A stretch of 64,000 nt of DNA from Leuconostoc lactis KCTC 3528 = DSM 20202 (GTDB lineage: Bacteria > Bacillota > Bacilli > Lactobacillales > Lactobacillaceae). Location: assembly GCF_014651235.1 (NCBI RefSeq), contig NZ_BMWM01000001.1, forward strand, positions 124,001-188,000, read 5' to 3'. This document shows positions 48,948-56,541 of this stretch, piece by piece. The notes under the pieces are model-generated. The model made no database searches. It was given only the letters and a program-made list of their open reading frames with translations, and had not been told where the DNA came from. The position numbers were made by a program, and so were the translations under genes. Each line of letters opens with the position of its first letter. The first letter of the stretch is position 1.

Positions 48948-49400
48948 ATGCAGGCACACGTCGTATACGCAACAATTACCGGTAATAACGAAGAGGTCGC
49001 AGACATCGTCGTCGCAGCGTTTGAAGCCGCAAATATCGCCGTTAAAAAAACGGAAATCTCACAAACAGAAGTTGACGAATTTGAAGACGTTGATATTGCC
49101 GTCGTGGTGCCCTACACCTATGATCAAGGCTCACTGCCGGATGAAGGCTTAGATTTCTTTGAAGACTTGGCCGACGCCACCTTAGATCACGTTGTTTATG
49201 GTGTTGCGGGTTCAGGCGATACCTACTATTTGTCAGATTACTGTGTTGCTGTGCCAAAATTTGAAGCGCAATTTGCCAAAACACAGGCCATTAAAGGCGC
49301 TGAAGGCGTTAAGGTTAATCTACGCCCAGACGAGACTGATACAGCTGCTCTAACAGCATTTGTACAGCAATTGATCGCCACTGCCAAAGCACAACACTAA
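48948..49400 (+). CDS. Flavodoxin
   Basis: A 150-residue FMN-binding electron carrier. The phosphate loop reads YATITGNNEEVAD, and the flavin-flanking loops are VVPYTYDQGSLPD and GVAGSGDTYYLSDYC, typical of the family. TATAAT lies at 48,865-48,870. The nearest Shine-Dalgarno (GGAGGA, 48,889-48,894) is 53 bases from the ATG; a 10-bp-arm hairpin (48,905-48,928) lies between and a 9-codon reading frame starts at 48,896. The start is still the best one by family alignment. Confidence 0.93.
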   Translation: MQAHVVYATITGNNEEVADIVVAAFEAANIAVKKTEISQTEVDEFEDVDIAVVVPYTYDQGSLPDEGLDFFEDLADATLDHVVYGVAGSGDTYYLSDYCVAVPKFEAQFAKTQAIKGAEGVKVNLRPDETDTAALTAFVQQLIATAKAQH

Positions 49401-49401
49401 A

Positions 49402-49430
49402 AAAGAACCTCTTATGTGGTTCTTTTTTAG
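49402..49430 (+). terminator. Terminator of flavodoxin gene (bidirectional)
   Basis: AAAAGAACC and GGTTCTTTT arms with a T-run; it also overlaps the yebC stop on the other strand. Confidence 0.85.
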
Positions 49431-50149
49431 TCAGCAGTGGTATAAACCGCCAAAACATCTTCGTTTTCTTCTAATTCGTCGACAAGCTTGTCTAACTTTT
49501 CACGATCTTCATCCGAAATTTCAGCCGGATTTTGCGCAATCATTGTGACTTCGGCTTCTTCAAAAACATAGCCGGCAGCTGTCATTGCCGATTCAACAGC
49601 TTGAAAATCAGCTGCCGTTGTGTAAATTTCAAAGACTTCGTCTTGTGTTTGCACATCTTCCGCACCAGCTTCCAATGCTGCTTCAAGTACCGTATCTTCA
49701 TCCAAATCGGGAAAATCAGCACGGTTAATCGCTAAGTAACCTTTCCGATCGAATTGGAAGGCCACAGAACCACTTGTCCCAAGTGCCCCACCAAAATGTT
49801 TGAAGGAATTACGAATACTTGACACCGTGCGGTTGATGTTGTCCGTTGATGCTTCAACTAAAATGGCAACACCAGCAGTCCCATAGCCTTCATAAGTCAC
49901 TTCTTCAAACTTTTGACCACCGGCGCCTGACGCCTTATCTAATGCCCGTTGAATATTATCTTTTGGCATATTCGCAGCTTTAGCCTTTTCCACAACCAAA
50001 CGCAATGACGCATTCATATTAGGATCAGCCCCACCGGCCTTAGCCGCTACATAAAAATCATGTGCTAGTTTCTGGAAAATTTTACCACGCTTAGCATCTT
50101 GGGCGTTTTTACGGCCCTGGATGTTATGCCACTTACTATGTCCTGACAT
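49427..50149 (-). CDS. YebC/PmpR-family (TACO1) protein
   Basis: A 240-residue YebC protein starting MSGHSKWHNIQGRKNAQDAK, with NMPKDNIQRALDKASGAGG and YEGYGTAGVAILVEA. Members have been described as transcription factors and more recently as translation factors that ease stalling at polyproline. GGAG is 7 bases upstream. Confidence 0.95.
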   Translation of the reverse strand: MSGHSKWHNIQGRKNAQDAKRGKIFQKLAHDFYVAAKAGGADPNMNASLRLVVEKAKAANMPKDNIQRALDKASGAGGQKFEEVTYEGYGTAGVAILVEASTDNINRTVSSIRNSFKHFGGALGTSGSVAFQFDRKGYLAINRADFPDLDEDTVLEAALEAGAEDVQTQDEVFEIYTTAADFQAVESAMTAAGYVFEEAEVTMIAQNPAEISDEDREKLDKLVDELEENEDVLAVYTTAD

Positions 50150-50191
50150 GTTAACATCTCCTTGATTTTGTCAATATGGTCTTAATTTTAA

Positions 50192-50222
50192 CAAAAAAAA
50201 GCCTATCTGACTAGGCTTCTCT
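50192..50222 (-). terminator. Terminator of serC-serA-pgpA-like unit
   Basis: On the minus strand AAGCCTA-GTCAGA-TAGGCTT is followed by T residues. Confidence 0.85.
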
Positions 50223-50239
50223 CGTGTCTTGCAGTGTTA

Positions 50240-50725
50240 TTAATAGTTGTTGCCACCTAATAATTCGAGATAAGTCATGGCTGAACTCGCAATTAATGCG
50301 GCTAAAATATCATCCAAATACACGTTAATGGTATCTGTCCGATCATTAATTTCACCAATCAATCCCGGCTTCAAATCATCTAGCAAACCGTAATGCACCG
50401 TTGCTGCAGCTGAGAATTGTTGCGTAATAGCAATTGCTAAAATTTCGTCAACGTTATGCCCATTCGCATCTCGTTGTAACCGCGCCTTTAAGGGTTGTGT
50501 TTCTGGCATTAACGCCGCTTGTTCATCGAGATAAATTGCCGTTAAAATAATATCGGCAACTTCATCTTTGTGGAGTACATGCTGTACCGCTGCTGTCAGT
50601 TTTTCGGTATCAATCGTATCGTGGTACTTGTCCGTTAAAAAAGTCTGGGTACCAGCGGTAATATCAGCGATTGTCACACCACGTTCAGCTAACTTGCCAA
50701 TCGCTGCTTCTTGCAAATCTTTCAT
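50240..50725 (-). CDS. Phosphatidylglycerophosphatase A-like protein (YutG family)
   Basis: A 161-residue member of the soluble PgpA/YutG family. The N-terminal AIGKLAERGVTIADI, VDEILAIAI and the charged FGxxDxLKPGxIG-like HYGLLDDLKPGLIGEINDR match. PgpA removes the phosphate from phosphatidylglycerophosphate, but the soluble Firmicute branch has not been clearly shown to do so. It lies 15 bases after serA, at the end of the serine unit. Confidence 0.85.
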   Translation of the reverse strand: MKDLQEAAIGKLAERGVTIADITAGTQTFLTDKYHDTIDTEKLTAAVQHVLHKDEVADIILTAIYLDEQAALMPETQPLKARLQRDANGHNVDEILAIAITQQFSAAATVHYGLLDDLKPGLIGEINDRTDTINVYLDDILAALIASSAMTYLELLGGNNY

Positions 50726-50740
50726 CTTGTTTTCCTATTC

Positions 50741-51919
50741 TTAAATCATGTCATTAACATAGCGACGAGTCAAAATCACGTGAGGAATTTCATCCAACGC
50801 CGTCTTCACATATTCTTGTTGTTCTGGCGTGAAATCATTAATTGCAACGAGTGTATACGCATAAGCGCCAACGGCACGATTGCTCAATTGTTCAATGTTG
50901 ATGCCGTTGTCCCCAAAAAACTTCGAAATTTGACTAATCATATTCGGCACATTTTCATGAATAATGCCAACACGATACTTCGTCACAAATGGTTCGTCAA
51001 TATCTGGGTAGTTCACCGAATTAATAATGTTTCCCGTCGTCAAGTATTCGTCCAATTGCCGCGCTGCCATTAAGGCACTAGTATCTTCCGCTTCAATGGT
51101 TGACCCGCCAATATGTGGCGTAATAATCACCTTGGGATGATCAAACAACGCTTCGTCCGCAAAATCAGTAATATAAACGTGCAATGTTCCACGATCGAGG
51201 GCATCCTTCGCAGCCAAATCATCCACAATGCCACCCCGTGACATGTTTAATAGCGCGGCATTTGGCTTCATTTTAGCTAAGCGGTCGGCATTAATAAAGA
51301 AATGATTTTTTTCTGTGTATGGAATATGCACCGTCACATAATCAGCTTGTTCAAGGACTTCATCGACTGTTTTGGCGCGCACAATGTGTCGGTCAATGCG
51401 CCATGCGGTATTGGCATTTAACCCTGGATCGTACCCAATCACATCCATATCCAAAGCCAACGCCGTGTTAGCTACTTTTGAACCAACATTACCGAGGCCA
51501 ATGACACCTAATGTTTTCCCTGCTAACTCCGTTCCACGGTAACCGCCTTTATTCACTTCGGTCCGTAGTGAGACATCACCACCACGCGTTTCATTCGCAA
51601 AACCGATGGCCCCAACGACTGGTCGTGCCGCCAAAATCAAAGCCGCAATAGTTAACTCTTTCACCGCATTCGCGTTACCGCCCGGTGTGTTAAATACAAC
51701 AACACCACGTTTTGACAATTCTTCAACTGGAATATTGTTAAAACCAGCCCCTGCTCGGACAACGGCCCGAACGCTATCAGCAATTGGTTCATCATGCAAA
51801 CTCTGCGACCGAAGGATAATGCCCTTTGGTTCGCCTTCACCATCAATTTCATAGCCATGTGCGGTCAGATAATCCAAACCTTTGGCACTGATCGCATTAT
51901 AGGTTTTAATATTTGTCAT
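50741..51919 (-). CDS. serA: D-3-phosphoglycerate dehydrogenase
   Basis: First step of serine synthesis. It has 392 residues: substrate/nucleotide domains with VVRAGAGFNNIP, GKTLGVIGLGNVGSKVA (NAD fold), LLNMSRGGIVDD and TPHIGGST with the catalytic His, and a C-terminal ACT domain (KYRVGIIHENVPNMISQISKF) that normally binds serine for feedback control. It overlaps serC by 4 bases; no serB phosphatase gene is in the window. Confidence 0.95.
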   Translation of the reverse strand: MTNIKTYNAISAKGLDYLTAHGYEIDGEGEPKGIILRSQSLHDEPIADSVRAVVRAGAGFNNIPVEELSKRGVVVFNTPGGNANAVKELTIAALILAARPVVGAIGFANETRGGDVSLRTEVNKGGYRGTELAGKTLGVIGLGNVGSKVANTALALDMDVIGYDPGLNANTAWRIDRHIVRAKTVDEVLEQADYVTVHIPYTEKNHFFINADRLAKMKPNAALLNMSRGGIVDDLAAKDALDRGTLHVYITDFADEALFDHPKVIITPHIGGSTIEAEDTSALMAARQLDEYLTTGNIINSVNYPDIDEPFVTKYRVGIIHENVPNMISQISKFFGDNGINIEQLSNRAVGAYAYTLVAINDFTPEQQEYVKTALDEIPHVILTRRYVNDMI

Positions 51920-53007
51920 GCTTGTTCTGCTTCTACTTTCTTTAAAAACGTAATTAAGGCATCAACGGCTGCAATAGGTTGGGCGTTATAGAGCGAAGCT
52001 CTAAAGCCACCTACTGAGCGATGACCACCAAGATTAAATAAGCCCGTTTCAGTCGCCTGTTTAACGATGGCTTTGTCACGCACTAAGTCACCAGTGGTAA
52101 AGACCACGTTTGTCAATGACCGCGCGGCACGTTCAACCGGTGCCGTGTAAAAAGTTGATTGGTCTAAATAATCATAGAGGCGATTAGCCTTTTCAAGATT
52201 GCGGTCATACATCGCCGACACACCACCTTGTGCGATGACCCAATCCAACACCAAGTTCAAGGCATAAATCGCAAATACTGGCGACGTATTATACATGGAC
52301 TGTTTGTCAATGTGGTTTTGATAGCGCATCATTGGCCCAACCCCTGTGAGATCCTGTTCAGCCAACCAGTCTTTTTTTAGAATCGCCACCGTCACGCCTG
52401 CGGGTCCCAAATTTTTTTGACCGCCAGCAAAAATCGCATCAAAATCCGTCACTTGATACGGTTCCGCTAAAATATTAGAACTCATGTCAGCGACCAGGCG
52501 TCCTGATGTTTGGGGCAGATTATCTTGATGGAAAGTTGCCCCTTCAATTGTATTATTCGTCACAATATGTAGGTAATCATAGGCCGTTGCCTCAAAATCA
52601 GTCGGTAAACTTGGTAATCCTTGATAGTTTTGTGTCTTGGTACTGTCAAGTATCGTCACATCTTTACCTAACTGTGTTGCAGCTTCGCCCGCTTTCGCCG
52701 CAAAATTCCCTGAATCCAAAATGGCAATTTTTTGTTGCTGTGTCGCGAAATTTAACGGCATCATTTCAAATTGTAATGAGCCGCCACCTTGTAAAAAGAC
52801 AACAGCATAGTCTGCCGGAATTTGCATCAGCTGGCGTAATTTTTGTTCAGCTTCGGCTACAATATCTTGAAACTGTTGCGATCGATGAGAAATTTCAACG
52901 ATGCTCATATGTGTGTGTTCATTCTTTTCAAACTCTTGTTTGATTTGGGTGATTACAGCTTCTGGCAATACACCGGGTCCAGCTGAAAAGTTATACGTTG
53001 TCATCAT
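51916..53007 (-). CDS. serC: Phosphoserine aminotransferase
   Basis: PLP enzyme making phosphoserine from 3-phosphohydroxypyruvate. It has 363 residues. NFSAGPGVLPE at the N-terminus, ISHRSQQF, FLQGGGSLQFEMMP, and the PLP lysine in FAGGQKNLGPAGV are the family signatures. Start taken at 53,005-53,007 (a second ATG follows directly). GGAGG is 20 bases upstream, with a hairpin filling 14 of them. Confidence 0.96.
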   Translation of the reverse strand: MMTTYNFSAGPGVLPEAVITQIKQEFEKNEHTHMSIVEISHRSQQFQDIVAEAEQKLRQLMQIPADYAVVFLQGGGSLQFEMMPLNFATQQQKIAILDSGNFAAKAGEAATQLGKDVTILDSTKTQNYQGLPSLPTDFEATAYDYLHIVTNNTIEGATFHQDNLPQTSGRLVADMSSNILAEPYQVTDFDAIFAGGQKNLGPAGVTVAILKKDWLAEQDLTGVGPMMRYQNHIDKQSMYNTSPVFAIYALNLVLDWVIAQGGVSAMYDRNLEKANRLYDYLDQSTFYTAPVERAARSLTNVVFTTGDLVRDKAIVKQATETGLFNLGGHRSVGGFRASLYNAQPIAAVDALITFLKKVEAEQA

Positions 53008-53013
53008 GATTAT

Positions 53014-53027
53014 GTGCGCTTGCACAC
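53014..53027 (-). other. Hairpin between ribosome site and start codon of serC
   Basis: GUGUG-CAAG-CGCAC on the minus strand directly follows GGAGG (53,028-53,032) and leaves 6 bases before the ATG. Confidence 0.55.
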
Positions 53028-53189
53028 CCTCCAATCGGTTACAAAATCACAACGGGATACGTTGTAATTCACGAACATTATCAACCGCAATCGGTCGAAA
53101 TCAACATTTTAAGTGAACTAATGTTGTGAAAGAATGCCGGTAAACCAGCGCAATAACAAACATTAATGAGAAATCCACTGTTGTTTTAT

Positions 53190-53217
53190 ATCTTACTATA
53201 TTGCTAATGAAAGTCAA
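53190..53217 (-). promoter_or_regulatory. Promoter of serC-serA
   Basis: TTGACT (53,212-53,217) and TAAGAT (53,190-53,195), 16 bases apart on the minus strand. In the ~180-base leader, CGAACATT near 53,082 resembles a PurR-box half, and ACAACG...CGTTGT forms a small hairpin. Confidence 0.65.
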
Positions 53218-53259
53218 TCTTTTCATTTATAGAAAAGTTTAGTATACTAATCAAGTAAT

Positions 53260-53343
53260 GCCGCTGTGGCGGAACTGGCAGACGCGTACCGTTCAGGTCG
53301 GTATGGGAGCAATCTCGTGCAGGTTCGATTCCTGTCAGCGGCA
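53260..53343 (+). tRNA. tRNA-Leu (anticodon CAG)
   Basis: An 84-base class II tRNA with a long variable arm. The acceptor stem is GCCGCTG with CAGCGGC and discriminator A; the anticodon stem-loop is ACCG-TTCAGGT-CGGT with CAG; the T arm contains GGTTCGATTCC. CCA is not encoded. A -10-like TATACT lies ~20 bases upstream. It decodes CUG. Confidence 0.96.
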
Positions 53344-53394
53344 TATTTAACCGTTTTACCTTGTTATTGGTAGAACGGTTTTTTGTTGCTTAAA

Positions 53395-53495
53395 CCTTGG
53401 TACGTCAGGGTTTTGAGTTGTTTAGAGTTGTTGTGAGTTTTCATCAGTTTTCACTATTTTTTGAGTTCAGTGCTACAAAAGTGCTACAAATTCGA
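53395..53495. other. Possible integration scar downstream of tRNA-Leu
   Basis: No gene. GAGTT-rich sequence (GTTTTGAGTTGTTTAGAGTT) is followed by a tandem repeat of GTGCTACAAA at 53,470-53,490. Read on the minus strand this resembles the 3' end/attachment region of tyrosine integrase genes of Lactobacillales phages, which often insert at tRNA 3' ends. No integrase reading frame is left. Confidence 0.3.
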
Positions 53496-53506
53496 CAACA
53501 AAAAAG

Positions 53507-53712
53507 CCATGGTGGACATCGCTGTCCACCATGGCTCACGCTCTCTCAAAACCCAGTACTGACAATATAACAAGATAGGTGCTATCTTGACTGGCAAGAC
53601 AAGCATCCTGTTAGTCTACGTTTGAATATTACGAAGAAAAATGCTGGTTGTGTGTTTTTTAACAACGTAATGTGAATGTTTGTACTGAGATCATGTAACC
53701 GATACGTTACTC
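53507..53712 (-). ncRNA. Candidate structured ncRNA B
   Basis: On the minus strand, GGTTTGACA (TTGACA at 53,741-53,746) and TAAATT (spacing 18) precede ~200 bases. A closing stem (CTCAGTAC with GTACTGGG, then GGGTTTT) and an internal perfect hairpin (CAAGATAG-CAC-CTATCTTG) are followed by a 13-bp terminator hairpin (GCCATGGTGGACA...) with a T-run. The order promoter, closing stem, GGGTTTT, terminator matches the element at 18.2-18.4 kb. No known family recognised. Confidence 0.5.
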
Positions 53713-53883
53713 ATCTAATTTAGCATATTAATTATCTAATTGTCAAACCTTTAACAAAATTAAAATCCTTTATAACGGCTAATACAATAAGTTTTCTAAC
53801 GTGATATCATATTGATATGACAACAAAGCAACGCACAACCCCCGCCATTTGATAACATTGTCACAATATCGACCATTTTAACC

Positions 53884-53924
53884 AAAATAACCCCGAATTG
53901 AACCACGTTATTCGGGGTTATTTT
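53884..53924. repeat. Perfect 15-bp inverted repeat (hairpin, possible bidirectional terminator)
   Basis: AAAATAACCCCGAAT and its exact complement are separated by 11 bases and end in a short T-run on each strand. No adjacent gene clearly uses it; the stretch 53,730-54,100 otherwise shows nothing I can support. Confidence 0.6.
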
Positions 53925-54106
53925 GTCGCGTTTTAATACGCAAACAATTATCAGTATGATACAAATCAAACAATCGACACGACATTTTTTATCATCGATC
54001 AATCGCGTAATTTATTTTTTTCATGACAAAAAACGATCTCTAATGAAGGAATCTCACACACTGCCCGCCTTTACAAAAAAATGACAAATGTTTTTAAAAT
54101 AAATGA

Positions 54107-54136
54107 TTGACCCCCTTAAACTAATGGTGCTAAACT
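54107..54136 (+). promoter_or_regulatory. Promoter of the WxL-like gene
   Basis: TTGACC (54,107-54,112) and TAAACT (54,131-54,136), 18 bases apart, with the extended element TGC before the -10. Confidence 0.75.
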
Positions 54137-54190
54137 TAACTCCATTGTTAACAACAGTTAACTAAATAAAACAACGGAGACTTACCCCTA

Positions 54191-54721
54191 ATGAAGAAAA
54201 CACTCCTCTTGTCAGCAACTGCTGCAATCCTTGCCGGTGCCTTTTCACCAGCAGTTTTTGCCGACACAACATCAGGTTCAACCGCAGCCGCTTCAAGCAC
54301 ACCAACCCCTTCAGCAACAACTGCTGGTGGTTCAATGTCAGCTGTTGTGGCCACTGATAACGTGATGCCGATTGTTTCAGGTACAACCAACTATAACTTC
54401 GGTAACATCAACTATGCCTGGAACAATGGTAAGGCCTCATTGACACAAGGGCCCGCCGCAGCTACTGGTTCATTTTCAGTACAAAACCTGAAGACACAAC
54501 TTGACTGGACGCCTTCAGCCACTTATTCCGATAAAAACGCTGTTGATGCTTCCAATAACCAAGCGGTTGTCATCCCCGATGTTGCTTTGAAGGCAGCCAC
54601 CCTAAGCAACTATGCCACAACAACTGTTGCCGCACCAGGCGCAACTTTGAACTTGACAAATGGTACACCATCATTTACTGGAACAGTGGCCTACACCATC
54701 GCGCCAGCTAACGTTCAGTAA
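54191..54721 (+). CDS. Small WxL-type surface protein with altered WxL motifs
   Basis: A 176-residue secreted protein: signal peptide (MKKTLLLSATAAILAGAFSPAVFA), a Ser/Thr/Ala-rich linker to ~residue 55, then a beta-rich domain laid out as in small WxL proteins (FGNINYAWN; GSFSVQNLKTQLDW; ALKAATLSNY). Both WxL signatures are changed: the first reads W-T-P (Trp 106) and the final one Y-T-I (residues 168-170). The DUF916 gene directly downstream is the usual WxL partner. Cell-wall binding may therefore differ. GGAG is 11 bases from the ATG. Confidence 0.75.
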   Translation: MKKTLLLSATAAILAGAFSPAVFADTTSGSTAAASSTPTPSATTAGGSMSAVVATDNVMPIVSGTTNYNFGNINYAWNNGKASLTQGPAAATGSFSVQNLKTQLDWTPSATYSDKNAVDASNNQAVVIPDVALKAATLSNYATTTVAAPGATLNLTNGTPSFTGTVAYTIAPANVQ

Positions 54722-54752
54722 ACCATTTAGTTTACAAATTGACACTAATCAT

Positions 54753-54780
54753 AAAACGTAGTGCCTATCACTACGTTTTT
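54753..54780 (+). terminator. Hairpin with T-run between the WxL and DUF916 genes
   Basis: AAAACGTAGTG and CACTACGTTTT flank CCTAT. It probably terminates part of the transcripts, lowering DUF916 expression relative to the WxL protein. Confidence 0.75.
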
Positions 54781-54803
54781 GTACATAAAATTGGATAACA
54801 CTC

Positions 54804-55826
54804 ATGAAAAAAATTTGGATTGGTCTGTTGACCTTGTCCCTCTTATTAATCCCACAAATTGCCCACGCGGATGGTGCAGATTTTACCGTTGCTACTGTGC
54901 AAAATCAATATCAAAACCCGACGAACAACGGTTACTTCGCCTTAAAGATGCCTGCCAAAGCCGAAACGGACTTAAAGGTGACGATTTACAACACTGGGAC
55001 AACACCAGAAACCTTTAATCTGGCTGTTAATTCTGGTGTCACAAATCTGAATACCGCACTAGATTATGCCAAGACCCCTGCCAAAGGCACCCTATCAGTG
55101 CCACAAAATTTGCAATTTAGCCAAATTGCGTCATTGCCACAAAAAGAAGTAACCGTGGCACCTGGGGCTAATACGGTCGTGAGAGTGCATCTCAAATTGC
55201 CCGATGTGTCATTTGCCGGTAAATTACTCGGTGGAATTACAGTGACGCGCCAAATTGAAACGAATGAAAAAAAGACCACCGGCCTAACTGACCAATTCGC
55301 TTATGCTGTGCCCATTGTTATCCGTCAAAATGATGATGCTGTGACGCCGAAACTGACTGCCACACATCTTAAGTTACTGACCGCTAATCATAATAATAAT
55401 TTAGTGGCCGATATTCAAAACGTGACCCCTACCATTCTGAATGGCGTCACTCTCAAATCCGAATTGGTTGATCAATCTGGTCGTGTCGTTTTCTCAAAAA
55501 CAGATAGCAACCATAGCATTGCGCCTCAAAGTAATTTTACTTATCGGAGTTCATTAGGCAATCAGTCCTTTGCGAGTGGCCGTTATACTTATCGATTAAC
55601 CGTCACCGACAATGCGAACCACACCTGGACGTGGCAACAACTATTGACGCTTAATCAAAGCCAATCTGATAGTATCAATAACACAGCAAAACACAACACT
55701 GTGAAAAAGCCAATCAATTGGATCATCATTGGCATGATCGCTATGGCAGTCGTAATTTTCTTGCTCTTAGCCGCTGTCGGGTATCTCCTCTTCAAGTGTT
55801 CAAAGCAAAAATCACAAACTAAATAA
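54804..55826 (+). CDS. DUF916/DUF3324 WxL-interacting cell-surface protein
   Basis: A 340-residue protein: signal peptide (to AHADG), DUF916 domain (TVATVQNQYQNPTNNGYFAL, KVTIYNTGTTPETFNLAVNSG), DUF3324 domain (~160-285, VADIQNVTPTILNGVTL) and a C-terminal membrane anchor (WIIIGMIAMAVVIFLLLAAV) with a basic tail. In Enterococcus and relatives these proteins bind peptidoglycan and WxL partners at the surface. The module here is reduced to two genes and lacks an LPXTG protein. Confidence 0.9.
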   Translation: MKKIWIGLLTLSLLLIPQIAHADGADFTVATVQNQYQNPTNNGYFALKMPAKAETDLKVTIYNTGTTPETFNLAVNSGVTNLNTALDYAKTPAKGTLSVPQNLQFSQIASLPQKEVTVAPGANTVVRVHLKLPDVSFAGKLLGGITVTRQIETNEKKTTGLTDQFAYAVPIVIRQNDDAVTPKLTATHLKLLTANHNNNLVADIQNVTPTILNGVTLKSELVDQSGRVVFSKTDSNHSIAPQSNFTYRSSLGNQSFASGRYTYRLTVTDNANHTWTWQQLLTLNQSQSDSINNTAKHNTVKKPINWIIIGMIAMAVVIFLLLAAVGYLLFKCSKQKSQTK

Positions 55827-55835
55827 CCAATCAAA

Positions 55836-55868
55836 GGATCTTTTGCTCAGGCAAAAGATCCTTTTTGT
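55836..55868 (+). terminator. Terminator of the WxL module
   Basis: AAAGGATCTTTTGC and its complement around TCA, followed by T residues. Confidence 0.85.
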
Positions 55869-55970
55869 AAGAATTTATAAAAATAACTAGCGTTTTCTTA
55901 ACACGGCGATTTTGTCACAAAAGCGTCATGTTCACACGTTATATTAAGGGTAACGTTTAGGGAGATCGAT

Positions 55971-56087
55971 ATGCGACGACATCATCCACAACACCATATG
56001 AAATGGTGGTGGCTGATTGGTTGGTTGTATCTCGTAGGTTTACTGGGCTATGGTATTTTTATCATCCTCACAAACCTGCCACGATAA
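55971..56087 (+). CDS. Small single-pass membrane peptide (38 aa)
   Basis: Thirty-eight codons with GGGAGA 6 bases from the ATG. The N-terminus is His/Arg-rich (MRRHHPQHHMK), followed by a Trp-rich membrane segment (WWWLIGWLYLVGLLGYGIFI). It follows the WxL/DUF916 terminator by ~100 bases. It could be a toxin-like or regulatory membrane peptide; no family recognised. Confidence 0.6.
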   Translation: MRRHHPQHHMKWWWLIGWLYLVGLLGYGIFIILTNLPR

Positions 56088-56238
56088 AGACCAATCACCC
56101 GTGATGCCTGCCTTTGACATGTCAAAAACTGACCAAAAATATTTGACGTGTACTTTATTTGTTACGGCATGACATATGGTAGCAGTCGTCTGATCCTAAT
56201 TTGTTAGATACTTTAGAACACACGAATGGATACCAACA

Positions 56239-56481
56239 TTGAAACCAATAACGACACTAACTGATCTCATCACTTTGATGAGCCAACACAAGGCTCACAC
56301 GGCGACTTTAAAATTCTACGACATGGCCGACCGTTATATCCTACGTATGGGTGACTGGCACCTGGATTTCAGTGATGCTACGGCAAACCAGTTACTCGAT
56401 GCGCTGGCTGAGGCTGATACCGAAAATGTCACGATAACAATCGTCAACAATCGCCGAGCTGCAAAAATTCAAGCCAATTAA
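56239..56481 (+). CDS. Hypothetical protein (80 aa), probable TTG start
   Basis: An 80-residue alpha/beta-type protein (TLKFYDMADRYILRMGDWHL, VTITIVNNRRAAKIQAN). The reading frame opens at TTG; only a weak GGA lies 8 bases upstream, and the next in-frame ATG (codon 14) would shorten it to 67 residues. A strong terminator follows. No family recognised. Confidence 0.6.
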   Translation: MKPITTLTDLITLMSQHKAHTATLKFYDMADRYILRMGDWHLDFSDATANQLLDALAEADTENVTITIVNNRRAAKIQAN

Positions 56482-56482
56482 A

Positions 56483-56530
56483 AAATAGACTGTTTAGCAA
56501 GAAGATTTTGCTAAACAGTCTATTTTTTAA
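56483..56530. terminator. Bidirectional terminator between the 80-aa gene and pta
   Basis: AAATAGACTGTTTAGCAA and its near-perfect complement, with A-run and T-run. It serves both convergent genes. Confidence 0.9.
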
Positions 56531-56541
56531 TCTACTATTAT

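Noticed and set aside
48889-48948. Flavodoxin as another SD-hairpin-AUG case.
   Set aside because: Even with the hairpin removed 29 bases remain, so it does not fit the pattern of the other five.
53520-53640. A reading frame inside candidate ncRNA B (MLVLPVKIAPILLYCQYWVL...) resembling Fst-type toxin peptides.
   Set aside because: It has no convincing ribosome site, lacks the conserved Val-Gly after the Pro, and runs through the terminator hairpin, unlike Fst loci.
54148-54390. A minus-strand reading frame opposite the WxL gene.
   Set aside because: It is antisense to a gene with signal peptide, promoter and ribosome site, and has none of its own.
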